Shown here piece after piece: positions 45,976 through 58,676 of a stretch of DNA of 64,000 nucleotides. The stretch comes from Calendula officinalis. Lineage: Eukaryota > Streptophyta > Magnoliopsida > Asterales > Asteraceae. Each line of letters starts with the position of its first letter. Within the stretch, counting starts at the first letter, position 1. The position numbers were made by a program, and so were the translations under genes. The stretch covers positions 4,110,001-4,174,000 of the forward strand of contig OY970823.1 in NCBI GenBank assembly GCA_963853835.1, in the 5' to 3' direction. Below the pieces are notes generated by a model. That model ran no database searches, was not told where the DNA came from, and saw only the letters and a program-made list of their open reading frames with translations.

Positions 45976-48908
45976 CATATACTATAATATATTCATAGAT
46001 GTAATTCGTTTCTTCTTTTGTCGATATTTTTTATGTTACTTGCTTAAACTAGTAATTTAATAAATATCCATTATTATGTTATGTATTTTTCTTTAATGAT
46101 TTATAAATATATGCATCTTTATTGTTATTTTAAATGGCTTGGTTTATTAAAATAAGTAGGGTTGATAATTTCTGACCCGACATAAACCTGACCTGAAACT
46201 AACATAAAAATAAACATGTTTGAGTTGAGATAAAGAAATTTTGAGTCAATATTGGGTGAAGTCAGTTGACCCATTTATTAAATTATTTTCAATTTATTGA
46301 ATATCTTATTTGCTCATCGTATATTCATATTAAGTTCTAAACCTACATGTTTGACCCAATGACCCATTCTACCCATTACTTGCTTGACTAGGAGGGTTTG
46401 ACTTGAAGGCGTTTTCGCCGTATGTTTCCCATTTTGCTACAATTAAACCAGTATTTGGAATAAAGTAGAAAGGTTGACTTAGAAAAGTGGCAAGACCAAG
46501 TCGTTTCAAATTGGGTATCCTATTCCTACCAACACAGGTCGAGCCCAAAGCATGCGTGCTAATCCAAAATTGAGTGAATGTGTGTTAAAGTTTGCTAAAG
46601 CACATAATCCAGATAAATAGATACTAGTTTTTGAAAGCAATAATAAAAAGTTATCAAAACAATAAGAACACCAATGTTGTTGTAACACACTAAATTTCAC
46701 GAAGTATTATGTGCAAGTACAACACAAACTTTACTCACCGATTAAAGGCTAACTATACAAAATGCCTAACACATATATTTTACATGCCCCGATGTAATTT
46801 TATTATACTTTTTTTAATAATTAATTTTATTATACTATTTTATCTTGTGTGTTATTGAGAACTTCATCTAGACTTGCTTAGAATTTCATACTTAGAGTCA
46901 CTTTCTTACATTTTTCAGTGTCTTTGTACAACTTATATCATTTTTTATAGTTTTAGTGAGTCCTCAACTTCTAAGATCCTCATAATGATTGATTTTTATT
47001 TTGTTAGTTATCCTCAAGATCCAATATAGCATTTGAATATGCTATACAATCTGAACATCTGATTACACACTAATTAGCACATGAAATCTATTTTTTTTTT
47101 TACTTTGGTTGTTCATAATGAGTAGCAGATTTTAGTTTTATTTTTTCACATTAAAAATAATTTTTAGTTATTTAACACTTGAATTTTTAAATAATTTGAT
47201 CAATTTTCAGCATTTTTGAGATTCTTTTATATAATTGTAACTTTATATAATGAATTTTATGTATTCATATAATCCAGTATTTGTATCCACATTTCATATA
47301 TCAAGATATCATATATTCAAAATTTTAGATATGGAAGATCCATTATTAAATATCTTGAGTATCAGTTTCTAATCTACCTAAATATATTGAATAAATATAT
47401 ACTTCGTTAGTTCATTTTGTCTATGCATTTGAGAAATTGAGAGCTAGTGCACCTATGGTTGATTATAAAATATTCTTGAAAATATGATGCACCAAACTCG
47501 GTTTACTGGCAACGCTAGTTGGTTAGTTGAGACATTTGAATTTTTAGTCAAATCTAATATAAGTTTAGATTCAAGAACACATGAATTTTATGTCGATATA
47601 ATGAAGCATATTTGTTGTATTATTCACTGCTATAAAATTCCAAAATCACTCAACTGTGAATACAAATCCAAAAAGTACAAGATTTAAAGAATATATAAAA
47701 TATATATTTATATATATTCTGCATATCAAAACAAGTGATACAATTTGAATTTTATATTTTTAGGCAAAATATTATAATAAATGTTAGATTAAACTGGATA
47801 TTCAATGAGTGATGAATCTCACTGATTATGATTAAAGTAATTTTGATTATGTTTAAAAGTAATATTAAGAGTAAATTAGTCATTTCATTTTAATGAATGA
47901 GATAGTTCATGTGTATGAATTTCACTATATTTTTTTTTACCAAATAATGCAAGCTTCAAAATGTATCACTTATTTTGGAACACTCCAAAATGAAAAGTGA
48001 TCACGAATGTCACGGAGGTTCACCGGTACCGATCCGAAGCTACCCACAAAGCATATATTGACATTTTGGATGTTTTGTACTACCTCCGTATCAAAGTGAT
48101 ACATTTGAAGAATCACGATTTTTTAGGCAAAAGACTAAAAATTTGTTTAAAATAGATTTAAGTGGATAGCTAGTGAATAATAAGTTTCACTTCTTTTTGT
48201 AAAAAATGATATTAATGATGTTTAAAAGTAAAAGTAAGGGTAATATGGTAATTTCACTTTATTAAAGTAGATAGTTAGTGGATAAATCTCAATTTTTTAC
48301 CAAACAAAATAAATTTTAAAAGTATATTATTTTTTTTTAGTTAAATCTAAAATTTATCACTTATGTTAAGACGGACATAACATAAGCTTAAGATTGCTTC
48401 GGCAACTCTTATGCAAGTCATTACATAATATAATAAAAACTTAAATACTAAAAAGGATCATTTGCATAAAACTAAATAAAAGAAATAGAGAAAAGTCATT
48501 ATTCATCGTGTTATATTAAGATAGTAAATATATTATTATTAAGGATTTAAGGTTATTTCACATTCAACAAATAATTTACTGCTTTTGTTATTTTTAGTAT
48601 TAAATTTAAAGGTGTTTATTGATTATTATATATGAATATTTATATTTAATAAATCAATCGTATAAAAATATTGGTTTCTATATCTTTAATTTTTTTCATT
48701 ACAAGGAATTGAGGTCTGCGCTTCGCGGCAGGTTGCAAAGATACACACTATATATATAACTTAATATGTTATTAATTTTATTGTTGGATAATTATTTTCC
48801 TAGTTGATCTTTGGAGGATGTGCAAAATATGTTGAATTAGTGGAAATTTTACTTAATTTGGACGCTACAATTGTATAAATAATTTCAAATGATAAAATAA
48901 ACCAAATA
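45976..48908. other. AT-rich intergenic DNA with decayed MITEs, no gene
   Basis: 46150-46390 holds repeated GACCCA/TGACCC motifs. 47715-48010 and 48080-48370 look like two decayed copies of the AAAATAAGTGATACACTT Stowaway-like family (CTACCTCCGTATCAAAGTGATAC at 48080). No supported coding sequence. Confidence 0.45.
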
Positions 48909-49171
48909 CTCCCTCCGTCCCACAAAAAAGTTCCCATTTCCCTTTGGCACAAGATTTTAGGTGATAGTTAGTGGTGGGGTCATTGGTATTATTTTGATTA
49001 AAATATAAGGTTGGTTTGGAGAGAGAAAGATAATTAGTGGATATTATTGATGGGGTTCTTAATAATAATAGTATTTTATTGTGTGGAGCCCACCACATGT
49101 GAGAAATGAGAACTTTTTTGTGGGACAAAATCTTTAGGAGAAATGAGAACTTTTTTGTGGGACGGAGGGAG
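48909..49171. mobile_element. Stowaway-like MITE, 263 bp
   Basis: CTCCCTCCGTCCCACAAAAAAG and the reverse CTTTTTTGTGGGACGGAGGGAG ends are flanked by TA (48907-48908 and 49172-49173). An internal GAGAACTTTTTTGTGGGAC is repeated near the right end. Confidence 0.92.
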
Positions 49172-49280
49172 TATAAAACACCATAAAAACTATTATTATT
49201 TTATTGATAAAAAAAAGAGACACCAATCAACTACAATAAAGAAAAACTACTTAAGCAGATATAACAAACCATAAAGAAAA

Positions 49281-50238
49281 GGGCAAAATGTATAGAAGGA
49301 TAACATACTTTCTATCAAAGTTTATTTAAGGGTATGTACTTTTATTTTGATCACTAAAGGGTAACCTACTTTCCATCAAAATTTATTTAAGGGTATATAC
49401 TTTTATTTTGATCACTAAAGGGTAACCTACTTTCATAAACGTATATAAAAAAGTAAAATATGACTTGTGAAACCTGTTACCGGTAGTCATTTCTTACATA
49501 TGTTTCCCACGTGACTTTTTAAGGCTTATACAATTAGTTTTGTTTCACAACCTTCAAACTAGGTCAAAATATAGTCGATCAATTCTTCCTTCAAAATCCA
49601 AAATTCAATCTTTCTTTGAATTAATGGCTAAGGTATGTTGATTTATTTTATAATATGATCATTGATTTTGTTATTGTTGTAATTCTTATGATGTAATATT
49701 ATAAGACGACTACTTCATCTTCGTCCAAAAACCTCACAAGTCACATTTTACCATAGAAGATGAAGTAGTAATTCTTATGACATTGAGGTTTTTAGAAGAA
49801 GATAAAGTAGTCATTCTATAATATTTCGTCATTAGAATTACTACAATAACAAAATCAATGATCATATTATAAAATAAATCAACATACCTTAACCATTAAT
49901 TCAAAGAAAGATGAAATTTTGGACTTTGAGGAAGAATTGATCGATTGTATTTTGACAAAGTTTGAAGGCTGTGAAACAAAACTAATTGTATAAGCCTTAA
50001 AATGTCACGTGGGAAACAGATGGAAGAAATGCTTACCGGTAACTGGTTTCACAAGTCACATTTTACCTTTTTATATACCTCTATGAAATTAGGTTATGCT
50101 TTAGTGATCAAAATAAAAGTATATACTCTTAAATAAACTTTGATGTAAAGTAGGTTACCCTTTAGTGATCAAAATAAAAGTACATATATTTAAATAAACT
50201 TTGATGCAAATTAGGTTACCCTTATATGTATTTTGCCC
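49281..50238. mobile_element. 958-bp foldback transposon with 9-bp target duplication
   Basis: The ends GGGCAAAATGTATA and TATGTATTTTGCCC start two arms of nearly 480 bp that are inverted copies of each other (for example AACCTACTTTC..CAAAATTTATTTAAG, CACGTGACTTTTTAAGGC and CCTTCAAACT on the left, with their complements on the right). The centre is near 49740. The flanking 9-bp duplication TAAAGAAAA (49272-49280 and 50239-50247) fits the Mutator superfamily. No transposase. A read-through transcript would form a very long hairpin. Confidence 0.93.
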
Positions 50239-50247
50239 TAAAGAAAA

Positions 50248-50858
50248 ACTACTTAAAAAAATATAACAAAAAAATCAAACAAAAAAAATTAGTCAAAAGA
50301 CTATTCATAAACTATTCCTAATTGTTATTATAGTAATGAGACTTGAATTTATGAACTTACATTCTGAGCAACATCAAACACCAATATCACCAGGTTACAA
50401 ATATTACGTAAGTAAAAAGGAATTATTCTTAGTAATAATCCTAATTAAAGGCTATTGTTGGACTATTCGTAATGGTCACCAAACCCGTATTTGGTCATTG
50501 GTACCACATCAACACCTCATTAGCTTTCTCTATTTAGACAAAACACATGATCAAACCACTCTTGTGGTGAAAAAATTCACAACCAAACCTTAAAATTGAT
50601 TTTAGTAATACATGTACCAATAACCATGCATAATGTACAAGAGATCATGCATAATATATAAGCGACCACCAAAAGTCAGCTGCATTCATTACCAGATTGA
50701 TGGGAAAATGGAAGTGGGTCGCGGTCTCCGTTTGTCCCAGAATTAGGGGCATGATCGTGACCACCTGATGCGGTCGCCAAATGATCCCACATTACGTTTA
50801 TCTTAGTAAAACATTTTTTTATTATCATATATATAATACATAGAGTTGTGTTTCTAGG
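50248..50858. other. Intergenic DNA, no gene seen
   Basis: Short frames (for example 50336-50593) have no recognisable motifs. Near 50685-50775 a GC-richer patch (GGAAGTGGGTCGCGGTCTCCG..GTGACCACCTGATGCGGTCGCC) stands out but has no TIRs or coding signal. Confidence 0.4.
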
Positions 50859-50865
50859 CAAGGTT

Positions 50866-51507
50866 TTAAAAGGCGCGTCATGGTGGCGACAATGCGTGAT
50901 GTGCAACGTCGACGAAACCGGTCATGGCGGCTAGGCAAGACGTGTCGTGAGATAAGGCGCGATAAGGCGCGCCTTTTGCCGAGTTTTTTGAAAAGCGGCT
51001 ATTAAATTTAAAAAAAAAATAATGATAATTAAAAAATTTAGATTTAACATTTTTTATGAACTTTATATATGAATTGCTATATAAATCAATAGATCTATTT
51101 TTTATTTTTGAATTTAATATATGAATATATATATAAATTATATAAAAAAAATTATCACCTTAAGGCACGCCTTAAATGGCTCGCCATGGCTTGAGGCTTG
51201 ATGGTGCCGCCACGCCACGCCTTACGCTTTTTATAACCTTTGTTCTAGCCTTCTAGGCAAGGTTCTAAAAACGCACCATGGTGGTGCCAAAGTGTGAGGC
51301 GCGTCGTCGACGTTACGATACATGCCTTGGCGGCTGGGTAAGGCGTGACGTGAGATAAGGCGTGAAAAGGTACGCCTTATGAAGAGTTTTTTATAAGGCG
51401 ATTGTGATAATTGATTTTTTTTTAAATGATGACGGATATAATTATAAATTTGAATGTAACACTTGATGGTGCCGCCACGTCACGCCTTACGCGTTTTAGA
51501 ACTTGAT
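50866..51507. repeat. Two tandem copies of an AAGGCGCG/CGCCTT motif element
   Basis: Copy 1 (about 50859-51248) starts TAGGCAAGGTTTTAAAAGGCGCG and ends CACGCCTTACGCTTTTTATAACC. Copy 2 (about 51254-51500) starts TAGGCAAGGTTCTAAAAACGC and ends CACGCCTTACGCGTTTTAGAAC. Both hold AAGGCG(C/T)G motifs near the left and GGTGCCGCCACG.CACGCC at the right, with an AT-rich middle. Confidence 0.75.
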
Positions 51508-51989
51508 TCTAGGTAGTCTAACTTTAAAAAAAGTCTCAAGTTACAAATCCTAGCAATTGCATCAAAAAATCAGTTAACAACCACCATAATCAAATCACAT
51601 GTGATTGAATACACAACCACCACCGCTGGTCACCACCACCATCGTCAGCCACTGCCGCTACCAACCACCGCTCGTCGTCGCCGCCAGCATCCGCCACAAT
51701 CACATGTGATTGGATACATAATCATATGTGATTGAAATCAGCCGACGGTGGTGAGGGGTTGCCAGTGGTGGAGATGCTAGCCGACAGAGGTTGGCGATTG
51801 TAATGGTGGTGGTCGGCGGTGTGCAATCAAATGTGATTTAATAAACATGAGGTGGTGGTGGTTGTCAGAAGTGTACAATCACATGTGTTTTAATATATAA
51901 GGACGGTGCTAATAATAATGATTTGAAGATTGACCGATCAATATCTGATATTTGTCCCTAAGGATATAATAAAAATGGACTAGAACATT
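51508..51989. mobile_element. CACATGTG-family MITE
   Basis: It begins TCTAGGTAGTCTAACTTTAAAA. The reversed right end has TAGTCCATTTTTATTATATCC..AGGGACAAATATCAG. The interior has AATCACATGTGATTGAAT several times between CCACCACC-rich and GGTGGTGG-rich tracts. It is joined directly to the previous element. Confidence 0.75.
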
Positions 51990-53267
51990 TCCCATAATAT
52001 GTAATATATAATATATAACTTTAAAATAAATTTTTTTTTGAACGGTGAGTTAGTAAGTTAGTGGTTTGAGCTTAGTCACTAACATCCAAAAGAGACAGTA
52101 TGCTTTCCTTCGAATCCTACACCTATGGAGAATAAACCCCACTATTTATTCAAGACGGAACTTAATAACTCATGATTTATATATCATGAATAACATCTTA
52201 TCTTTTAATTAACACAACTAGGCTAGTAACCTTGGCTTATAAAATAATTTGTTACCTGAATGTTCTAATTGTAGTTGAATTCAATCAACCTTCTGACACG
52301 TCATTGATGACGCCGATCGCAAGACTAACCGTTAATCCTAAGCGTGCTTAGGTCATGTGGTCTTTTCTTGTTAAGTATGATAATATTGTTAAAGAAAAAA
52401 CATATAATATTGATTAAATCCTTCACACATAAATTTTTTTAGTTATTACATATTTAATCCTTAAACTTTGATTCGATTTTTTATTTAATTCTGTAATTTT
52501 TTTTCTTTAATATTTTAATATTAAATTTTACTTTGTATTCTATTATATTTTATGCAAAGCCATGCATTGTATAAAGAAAAAAAAAGCCAAGTTCTTCAAG
52601 TAGAAGAAAGATGTCCGAAGAACTGCAGTGAAAGAGGTTGAAAAGAAACAAAATCAAGCCAATTACGATGCAACACAAAACCAAAGAGAACAACAACCAA
52701 AAATATACTACACAATAATAATAGAATAGGTAAATTGATATATTTAGTAGCCAAAGAAGTCAATATAGTAAACAAAAGTAAAAAAAAGGTAGCAAGTCAT
52801 TGTTAAATCATCAAATATTGCATACGTGTCGTCAACATACACACTAGAGTACAATTTAACAACCCCGTTCTGAATTTGTGTATTAGAACACGGTTTGATG
52901 CCGTTCAAAAGAAAGAAAAAGATAAGACCACCTTTTGATATTTTGTCCAATCAGGGAGCTTAAACACAAATGAGAGGTTTGATATTTTCTAAAACCCCCT
53001 AAATAGCTGAGATTTTTTAAACATTCATAAAAACTTCACTTTTTAACCTTTAATTACAAAAAGTTAATAAATACATTGTTAATTTTATTTATATTTAAAA
53101 GAAATGGTATCGATATTACCATAAGATTACATGTGTAATCTAGTAATTCTCTTTCATCATATCATCTCTTAATTATAACATTTGTCTTAATCAAGTGAGT
53201 AGACACTTAAGGACGCATAAATAGTAAACACTAATACTATTAATTTTTATTTAAACAAAATGAAATA
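51990..53267. other. AT-rich intergenic DNA, possible SINE-like patch
   Basis: Near 52040-52150, GTGAGTTAGTAAGTTAGTGGTTTGAG with CCTTCGAATCCTACACC downstream resembles Pol III boxes A and B and could be a decayed SINE. No gene is supported. Confidence 0.35.
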
Positions 53268-53581
53268 CTTCCTCCGTTTCAAAATAAGTGATACACTTTT
53301 AAGTGTACGGTTTTTTAGGTAAAATAAGATAATAAAGGTTAATGAAATTAATTTGGATTGTTAGTAGATGATGAGTCCCACATATTTTGATTAAAGTTGA
53401 TCTAATGATGTTTAAATAGTAAAAGTAAGGGTACATGTGTAATTTCACTTTATTAAAGGAGGTAATTAGTGGGTGTGGGTCCCACTACTTTTTGCTATAT
53501 AAGGCAAGTTTTTAAAGTGTATCACTTATTTTAAAACACCACAAAATAGAAAGTATATCACTTATTTTGAAACGGATGAAG
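53268..53581. mobile_element. Stowaway-like MITE, 314 bp
   Basis: The ends CTTCCTCCGTTTCAAAATAAG and the reverse TTGAAACGGATGAAG are flanked by TA. It has the same length and interior (AAAAGTAAGGGTA, TGGGTCCCAC) as its relatives at 30327 and 38448. Confidence 0.9.
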
Positions 53582-53785
53582 TATTTGATTTTGAAAAACT
53601 CTACCATTAGTTTGTATCTCCTAACTCAGTTTAATAACCAAGATGATTACGACAGTTATCTTAGTTTAATTTCTACTGTGATGAATATATATAGTATTAA
53701 TTTTCTAAAAAAATTACCAACAAAAAGTTATTAAATATAACCAAAATAAGCATAAATATTCCTAATTTTGCATTATATAGGTGAA

Positions 53786-54749
<964 letters not shown>

Positions 54750-54822
<73 letters not shown>
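54750..54822. repeat. (TA)n microsatellite C with CA tail
   Basis: About 32 TA units followed by ACACACACAC. Confidence 0.95.
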
Positions 54823-54824
<2 letters not shown>

Positions 54825-55589
54825 AATGTATAAAAGACAATAGGTATATTGGTAAGTTTTATGTATAAAATAAAATCAGTTTCTACTTCTTAACTACTCA
54901 TATATTGACTTTCTATTTTTATATTTATTTTTTATAACAATATACACTTTAAATGGCACCACAACGTGTTAAGCTTTTATACATTTAAACATTAAGCGAA
55001 ACAATTAATATTCGATAGATATGAATAAGAAATGCTAGGGAAAAAGCCATCTGTAGATGTACATGTATATGTATGAAAACCACGTTAGATATTTATATTG
55101 TATAATTGTATTTCTTTTATTAAAACCTAGAAAAATGTAAATAAAATAAACCGCAGCAACATGCGGTACGTAATAGCACTTGTTATGTACATTCCTTTAA
55201 AGGGGCCGAAGGGAGAAAAAAAAGAGAGAGAGTCAAACAACATATACACGGAAAAGGGTCAACCAAGAGGAAAAGAAAACAATATTGTATCGTATGTTTT
55301 TTATTTTGGTATTGTAGGTTTTCAAATGTTTTTATTCTCGTATTGTAGTTTGTATTTATATTTGAATGTATAAAAAATTAGTTAGTTTGAAAATATGGAA
55401 AGGAAAATAAAATGGTAGGTCCCAAAAGAATGTTTTGGCTTGAACAATGAGTGAGGATCGAAGTATTAGAAAGATGGATGCATGTTCGAGTTTTAGGATG
55501 TCAAAACACAAATACTTCTAGAATATCCTTAGGTGGTAAAAAAGACCTTTTTGGAGTTTTGTCGTGACAAATTTTTGGCAGGTAACTTT
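54823..55589. other. AT-rich intergenic DNA, no gene seen
   Basis: Only short unsupported frames. The last ~150 bp may already be decayed LINE sequence. Confidence 0.4.
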
Positions 55590-56152
55590 CATAATCTATC
55601 TTTATCCCGGTCTTGAAGATATTGAAACACTAGAAAGCCCGGTTACTATTGACGAGATTAAGTATGCGGTGTGGCAATGTGGTAGTGATAAATCTCTGGG
55701 TCTATATGGTTTTCTTTCAAGTTCGTGAAAAAATGTTGGGAGGTCACGAAACAATTGTAATCTTCCTTTAGGATGTAATGCATCGTTTATTACGTTAACC
55801 CCGAAGGTATCAAATCTTATGTTTGTGTGTTCATTATAAATTTTTTGCAAAACTATTAGCTATTCAATTGGCCAATGTGGTTGGAAAGCTTATAAGTAGT
55901 GAACAATTGGCGTGTATTAGAGAAATACGAAGTTTAGATGGTCTGTTAATTGTGAGTGGGGTGATGCAATGGTATAAGTTAAAGAGGAAGAAACTAATGA
56001 TATTTAAAGTTCATTTCGAAGAGATGGAGCAATTTATTTAAACTTTGTGATGGAGCAATTTGGATTTGACAAAAAATGGAGATCATGGATACGTGAATGT
56101 TTTGTTTCAGCTAAAGTGTTAGTTTTACTAAATGGTAACCCGTGAATTTCGA
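55590..56152 (+). pseudogene. LINE (L1-type) reverse transcriptase fragment
   Basis: Broken frames match the early reverse transcriptase region of plant LINEs in order. First comes ETLESPVTIDEIKYAVWQCG (about 55625-55683), then a FKFVKKCWEV-like stretch. The block YKFFAKLLAIQLANVVGKLI SSEQLACI follows (55832-55920), then WYKLKRKKLMIFKVHFE (55970-56020), and MEQFGFDKKWRSWIRECF (56050-56105). The YADD catalytic block is not reached. Frameshifts and truncation on both sides make it dead. Confidence 0.85.
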
Positions 56153-56329
56153 CTTCACATTGACAAGATGCAACATACAACGGATGAAATGCATAACCAG
56201 ACTGATGAATGGGTGACGGAGGAGGCGGTTCAAGAAGCATCCTAAGATCTAGATTATCACTCTGAGCTATCAAACAAGTACACAAATGACTTGGTTGAGG
56301 AGTATGGGTAGGACCAGAGTGTAGAGGAT

Positions 56330-57049
56330 TTTTACCTGCACGGGGAGAGCCGCGGGAATGAAACCTTTTGCTATATTGCATTCTTAGGTCGTATGCTGGT
56401 ACCTAGGGAGTTTTGGAGTATCTTGGTAGGTGAGAATTCCATTTATGTTTTGTGACCTATGGTAAGTAATTTAATTTTGTTATTATTATTTTTAATGAAA
56501 TTTCGAAGATAAATAATTGTATATTTATTATTGCATATAGATGGTTGGATTAAAACATAGTTGCTTTATCGGTGGCACGTTGTCTATAGAACTGGAGAAT
56601 ATATGCGTCGGACAATAATGCCCACCAAATTTGAGTCTCTACTATCACCACCTCATGGATCAGATGTTTTTAAATATGCAGATCATAGTTTGACACCTTA
56701 CCTCGTTTGGGGCGACGTAGATGTCGTATACATCCCGTTATGTTTAAATGATAATATTTGGTTGCTTGTGCATATGAATTTTGTTACCAACGAGACATGT
56801 TTTATTTGTAGTCGTCGTTTCATAACAAGAGACGTGCTAATAGCAACCCTATTTTGTTGGAGAGATGTTTTGCGCGCTTTTCTTCAGAGTTTTTCGTATG
56901 AAAAAAGACCCGTCAAACCTCAATCACCTACTTATTTCACAAAAGGCATACCTCAAGGAAGTGCAGAAGACTCTTCTATGTTTATTAAAGTTTGTGCATT
57001 ATTTGGTAACATGGAAATCAATCAAGATAGATGGAGTCGTCGATTCTAA
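56330..57049 (+). pseudogene. Ulp1-like (C48) cysteine protease relic, transposon-derived
   Basis: The frame 56561-57049 has VWGDVDVVYIPLCLNDNIWL, matching the core strand and turn of Ulp1/SENP peptidases found in plant Mutator-like and CACTA elements. The catalytic His-Trp position reads Ile-Trp, and where the family has the GDCG cysteine loop it reads SAEDSSMF, so catalytic residues appear lost. The upstream segment LVPREFWSILVGENSIYVL (about 56395-56452) is probably an exon of the same gene, joined by an intron ending at GCATATAG (about 56540). No TIRs were defined. Confidence 0.6.
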
Positions 57050-57800
57050 TTAGGTGGCTACAGATTACCCTCGTCTTATGGTTCGTGTTTTTATAGCTAT
57101 CGTATTTCTGAATCACAACCCAAATTTTTTCCTTTTAGAATTACGGTTTTGTTTGAAGAATTGGATTAAATTTTGAATTATATTTGTTATTTATCTATGA
57201 TATTAGGATGGTAGTGTTTACTTGTTATTTATAAATTATTAGTTTTATAAGTTCTCTATAAAAAGAAACATTATTTTCCTAAAAAAAAATTGTCTTAAAA
57301 ATATATTAAATAGGTAACTTTAGAGCTTCGTGGACTATGCTCTTTGATTATTCAGATTTAACTTCTTAAACGATAGTTGTAGTATTCATCGTATGTAAAC
57401 ATATGAAGAAGAATTAGACCAAACAGATAAGCAATGAAAGAGTTATAACAATTTGAAAATGCTAGAATATTTTTTTTGAAATGTAAAAATATTCAAAATG
57501 TTATATTCATGCATGAACTACTCGAAATTTGTAAGGTTCCACACATAATTGTAAATAAAGAATTTGTATTACTCGGTTGAAGGTAACAATCTTTATTATA
57601 TTCATACATATCAAAGTTCTGACGAAAATGTTAAGCTATTTGCAAAACATATAAAATTTGGGGGGTAATTTTTTTTCACATGTATAAATTAAAGAACAAA
57701 TTAGATTACAATAAAATATATACTTTTATAATTAAATGAATAAAAACATAAACTAATGATTGTGTCATAATATACCTCTCGTCTCACAATTAGGTGCTCT
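57050..57800. other. AT-rich intergenic DNA, no gene seen
   Basis: No supported coding or RNA gene and no clear inverted repeats. Confidence 0.45.
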
Positions 57801-58160
57801 TCAATTTCTTCTTGATCTACTATCATCACCTTCTTGTTCGTTTTCGTTGTCCGACGAAAAGTTAATGTTTATTCCAAAATTAAACAGACTAACATGTCTA
57901 TATGGCGGTTGAGTAGAAGATCTAAGCGGGTAATAATTTGCAGGATCATCAACCATATTGACATCCTGACAAAACTGGTCACCAAAGTGGGCGTACTGGA
58001 CAAGTATGTACCATTCGTCTAACCAGGTATCAGGGCTAGAAGGCATTCCACCCATATTAAGAATATTTTTAGAAAATGGGATACTAGACGCCTCCATTTG
58101 GAATTGCATACTAGAACTGAAGGAATTATGTGCACATTCAGTCAACCTATGATGATACAT
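57801..58160 (-). other. Unidentified minus-strand ORF beside a copia LTR
   Basis: 119 codons. Residues 23 onward (from about 58094) include DTWLDEWYILVQYAHFGDQF and an acidic SSDNENEQEGDD tail. The first ~14 codons lie inside the LTR that starts at 58118, so the true N-terminus is probably elsewhere. It is not recognised. It could be transposon-derived. Confidence 0.3.
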
Positions 58161-58676
58161 CCATGCCTACGAAACACTTAAGGGTCACACCGGTGAGTGC
58201 ATGTAATACGAGCAAGATAAGAAATGATACTACGAAGAGGAATGATTCATAATAGTCATTATGAATCAGTTAAGTTTAACTTATTACTATATTAGTTTAA
58301 CTAACTAATTAATACAAGTAGTTGTACATTTACTAGTTGAGTAAATATACAATGTGTTAATTATAGATTATTCATGATATGATTTAAAGCTATTAAATCA
58401 TATAGTAATTGGATAATATTGTTGTATAAATTATATAAAGGTTATTATATAATTAACTATTAGAAGTATAAAACAAGTATATAATTCGTGTATATGTGTA
58501 CCGAATTATTAATGTATTAATACTAGACATTTAGTAGTTAAGTGCAACAATAATAAACTAGTTAAACTATAAGGGATGGAAGTGTAAAAAGGAGTACGTG
58601 AGACAAAACGTCTCGTGAGCTACATGGGTTTAGACCCAATGATAATAATAATAACCGAATGACATACGGACAAACA
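58118..58676 (+). mobile_element. Ty1/copia LTR, 5' part, inverted relative of 2097-2329
   Basis: It starts TGAAGGAATTATGTGCACA and follows the same sequence as the reverse of 2329-2097 for about 230 bp, then continues AT-rich to about 58676 where a gypsy LTR appears to begin. No primer site or internal domain is attached. Confidence 0.65.

Noticed and set aside
48715..48760. Helitron end suggested by GTCTGCGCTTCGCGGCAGG
   Set aside because: A GC-rich near-palindrome is present, but no CTRR-T or A-TC junction could be placed.
55161..55373. 70-codon frame beginning at 55161
   Set aside because: Low-complexity Lys/Glu-rich then Phe/Tyr-rich translation of AT-rich DNA. No support.
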